Source: Saccharophagus sp. K07 (lineage in GTDB: Bacteria > Pseudomonadota > Gammaproteobacteria > Pseudomonadales > Cellvibrionaceae). From it: 64,000 nucleotides of DNA. Both the position numbers and the translations under genes were made by a program. Shown here piece by piece: positions 61,977 through 64,000 of the stretch. The stretch is taken from positions 539,800 to 603,799 of the forward strand of contig NZ_QRAI01000003.1 in assembly GCF_014336955.1 (NCBI RefSeq), written 5' to 3'. Position 1 is the first letter of the stretch; each line of letters starts with the position of its first letter. The notes under the pieces were generated by a model. The model had not been told where the DNA came from and did no database searches. It worked only from the letters and a program-made list of their open reading frames with translations.

Positions 61977-64000
61977 GTGTCAGGAAGCCTTGCCGCACTC
62001 GTGACGGTGCGCGGCCGCCGTGCGTGGCTGCTGTTGTGCGCCTTGTTGGTCCTGGTCTTTGCCGCCACCCCAGCGGTTGCCCAGCAGGTCGTCGTCAACA
62101 CCGCTACGGTTTCGCCGCCTGACGGCGTTGTCGACCCGGATACGGACAACAACGAGGCGACGGACGAGACTCCCATCGTCCAGGTCGCGACCTCGAAGAG
62201 TTCCAGCCCGGCTTCCGGGGAGGCGGTCTCCGTCGGGCAGACCATCACATACACACTGGCGGTCGAGGTCAGCGGAGGCCCCCTGCCGGCTGACGTCGTC
62301 CTGACCGACACCATCAGCCCCGGGCAGACCCTCGATGCCGGCTCCCTGCCGTCCGGCTGCTCCAGCAGCCCGGGTGGCGGCGGGGAAACCATCGTGACCT
62401 GCACGGTGCCGGCCAACAGTGCGGCCGGCACCTATACGTTCAAATACAGCACGACTGTTGACGTTGGCGCCACGGACAGCGTCAGCAACAGCGTCGAGCC
62501 CAATGTCGGTACGTGCGACGACTGCAAAACGGACCATCCGCTTGCGCCGCCCGCGGTGACGTACAACAAGACGGCGACGCTGCCTGCGGGCCAGACCGCG
62601 GTGTCGGTGGGTGACGTGATCACCTACACGCTGACGGCGACGGTGAGCGAGTCGCAGCTGACCAGTGCGCTGGTGCTGACCGACACGCTGGGCACGGGCC
62701 TGACGTTCGGTGCGGTGGGCACGCAGACCTCGACGGATCCTGCGAACGCGACGCCGTTCACCTGCACGGGCAGCCTGAGCTGCACGCTGCCTGCGGGCAC
62801 GGTGCCGGGCACGTACACGGTGAGCTACACGGCGACGGTCAATGACCAGGCCGTGGGCCAGGTGAGAAACGCGGTGGTGGGCAACCAGGGCACCTGCGAG
62901 GTCGACTGCGACATCGACGTGCCGGTGGCCGATCCGTCGGTGACGTACAACAAGACGGCGACGCTGCCTGCGGGCCAGACCGCGGTGTCGGTGGGTGACG
63001 TGATCACCTACACGCTGACGGCGACGGTGAGCGAGTCGCAGCTGACCAGTGCGCTGGTGCTGACCGACACGCTGGGCACGGGCCTGACGTTCGGTGCGGT
63101 GGGCACGCAGACCTCGACGGATCCTGCGAACGCGACGCCGTTCACCTGCACGGGCAGCCTGAGCTGCACGCTGCCTGCGGGCACGGTGCCGGGCACGTAC
63201 ACGGTGAGCTACACGGCGACGGTCAATGACCAGGCCGTGGGCCAGGTGAGAAACGCGGTGGTGGGCAACCAGGGCACCTGCGAGGTCGACTGCGACATCG
63301 ACGTGCCGGTGGCCGATCCGTCGGTGACGTACAACAAGACGGCGACGCTGCCTGCGGGCCAGACCGCGGTGTCGGTGGGTGACGTGATCACCTACACGCT
63401 GACGGCGACGGTGAGCGAGTCGCAGCTGACCAGTGCGCTGGTGCTGACCGACACGCTGGGCACGGGCCTGACGTTCGGTGCGGTGGGCACGCAGACCTCG
63501 ACGGATCCTGCGAACGCGACGCCGTTCACCTGCACGGGCAGCCTGAGCTGCACGCTGCCTGCGGGCACGGTGCCGGGCACGTACACGGTGAGCTACACGG
63601 CGACGGTCAATGACCAGGCCACGGGCACGGTGTCGAACGCGGTGTTGGGCGACCAGGGCACGTGCGATGCCGACTGCGACGTCGACGTGCCGGTGACCGA
63701 TCCGTCGGTGACGTACAACAAGAGTGCGGACACGGCCGGTCCGGTGTCGGTGGGTGACGTGATCACCTACACGCTGACGGCGACGGTGACGAACTCGCAG
63801 CTGGTGACGGACCTGGTGCTGACCGACACGCTGGGCGTGGGCCTGACGTTCGGGTCGGTGACCAATGCGGGTGCGTTCACCTGCACGGGCAGCCTGAGCT
63901 GCACGCTGCCTGCGGGCACGGTGCCGGGCACGTACACGGTGAGCTACACGGCGACGGTCAATGACCAGGCCGTGGGCCAGGTGAGAAACGCGGTGGTGGG
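61977..64000 (+). CDS. Exported DUF11 repeat surface protein (3' end outside window)
   Basis: The frame is open from a GTG at 61977 (aggggg five to ten bases before it) to the end of the window, over 670 codons. A signal peptide (~residues 10-36; WLLLCALLVLVFAATPAVAQ) is followed by DUF11 immunoglobulin-like units. The first unit is distinct. From 62556 there are units of 384 bp (128 residues) at 62556, 62940, 63324 and 63708. Each has VSVGDVITYTLTATV, LVLTDTLGTGLTFG and a CTGSLSCTLPAGTVPGTYTV Cys pair. Such proteins are large adhesin-like surface molecules. A better ribosome-binding site (aggaggag) sits before an out-of-frame ATG at 61957. Confidence 0.85.
   Translation, partial: MSGSLAALVTVRGRRAWLLLCALLVLVFAATPAVAQQVVVNTATVSPPDGVVDPDTDNNEATDETPIVQVATSKSSSPASGEAVSVGQTITYTLAVEVSGGPLPADVVLTDTISPGQTLDAGSLPSGCSSSPGGGGETIVTCTVPANSAAGTYTFKYSTTVDVGATDSVSNSVEPNVGTCDDCKTDHPLAPPAVTYNKTATLPAGQTAVSVGDVITYTLTATVSESQLTSALVLTDTLGTGLTFGAVGTQTSTDPANATPFTCTGSLSCTLPAGTVPGTYTVSYTATVNDQAVGQVRNAVVGNQGTCEVDCDIDVPVADPSVTYNKTATLPAGQTAVSVGDVITYTLTATVSESQLTSALVLTDTLGTGLTFGAVGTQTSTDPANATPFTCTGSLSCTLPAGTVPGTYTVSYTATVNDQAVGQVRNAVVGNQGTCEVDCDIDVPVADPSVTYNKTATLPAGQTAVSVGDVITYTLTATVSESQLTSALVLTDTLGTGLTFGAVGTQTSTDPANATPFTCTGSLSCTLPAGTVPGTYTVSYTATVNDQATGTVSNAVLGDQGTCDADCDVDVPVTDPSVTYNKSADTAGPVSVGDVITYTLTATVTNSQLVTDLVLTDTLGVGLTFGSVTNAGAFTCTGSLSCTLPAGTVPGTYTVSYTATVNDQAVGQVRNAVV
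62556..64000 (+). repeat. 384-bp near-identical tandem repeats in the DUF11 gene
   Basis: Units 1 and 2 (from 62556 and 62940) look identical base for base. Unit 3 (63324) is identical until its last ~90 bp. Unit 4 (63708) is diverged at the start but returns to the unit 1 sequence near the window end. This mosaic indicates recent duplication and gene conversion. Confidence 0.93.

Noticed and set aside
62432..63586. Repeated 60-64-codon frames on the minus strand.
   Set aside because: They recur every 384 bp because the DUF11 repeats do, and are antisense shadows of that gene.

Overview
The window looks like two different genomes joined at an insertion sequence. Positions 1 to about 57,799 have moderate GC and read as a chromosome segment of a polysaccharide-degrading gammaproteobacterium, most like Cellvibrio or a relative in Cellvibrionaceae. 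The signs are a 47-serine linker in a lipoprotein, a GH3 beta-glucosidase, a complete type II secretion operon, and the Pseudomonas-like order algP, FKBP-type isomerase, rsd/algQ, dsbB. From 57,800 to the end the DNA is clearly GC-richer and reads like a Xanthomonadaceae-type genome (phasin, membrane-anchored Mrr-like nuclease, TetR remnant, tRNA-Lys, DUF11 surface protein). The switch falls exactly on an ISL3-family element whose two flanks share no target duplication. The left flank is a beheaded hipA gene and the right flank is the leader of a phasin gene. An assembly chimera across a shared IS, or an IS-mediated rearrangement, is the simplest reading.

Left part, in order. 1-1961: end of an outer-membrane TPR/beta-barrel protein. 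2039-6592: algP-like histone-H1-like protein, FKBP isomerase lipoprotein, WD40-like lipoprotein, rsd/algQ and dsbB. 6739-9253: FliL-like protein, gshA and a small unknown. 9501-21039: gspC to gspN in one direction, with apbE attached (21041-22030). 22287-31409: nine genes with TPR lipoproteins, a TolQ/ExbB channel, two ExbD proteins and a TonB/AgmX-like transducer, resembling the core of the myxobacterial Glt/Agl trans-envelope machine. 31587-37179: TonB-dependent receptor, two divergent citrate-synthase-like proteins and a thiamine-diphosphate enzyme, tightly packed and apparently one unit of unknown product. 37304-47616: poly-Ser lipoprotein, Tat-exported Gfo/Idh/MocA oxidoreductase, a 1340-residue membrane protein with an internal duplication, yjdM, an AbiC-like membrane protein and the GH3 beta-glucosidase. 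47632-53480: a nitric-oxide detoxification locus, with norB divergent from ybaN-nnrS-nsrR-sirB2 and two NsrR-like operators between them. 53514-56141: aldose-epimerase-like mutarotase, histone-deacetylase-like hydrolase and a YdjM-type membrane protein. 56245-56700: tRNA-Arg followed by two tandem copies of a structured module whose hairpins keep their pairing through paired base changes and expose GGA in their loops.

Right part: ISL3 element, phasin, Mrr-like membrane protein, a frameshifted TetR C-terminal remnant, tRNA-Lys with imperfect stems, a four-copy 30-bp repeat, and the start of a long exported DUF11 protein made of nearly identical 384-bp units, still open at the window end.

The most interesting items are the GGA-hairpin modules after tRNA-Arg, the receptor/citrate-synthase-like/ThDP operon, the Glt-like envelope machine and the IS junction.
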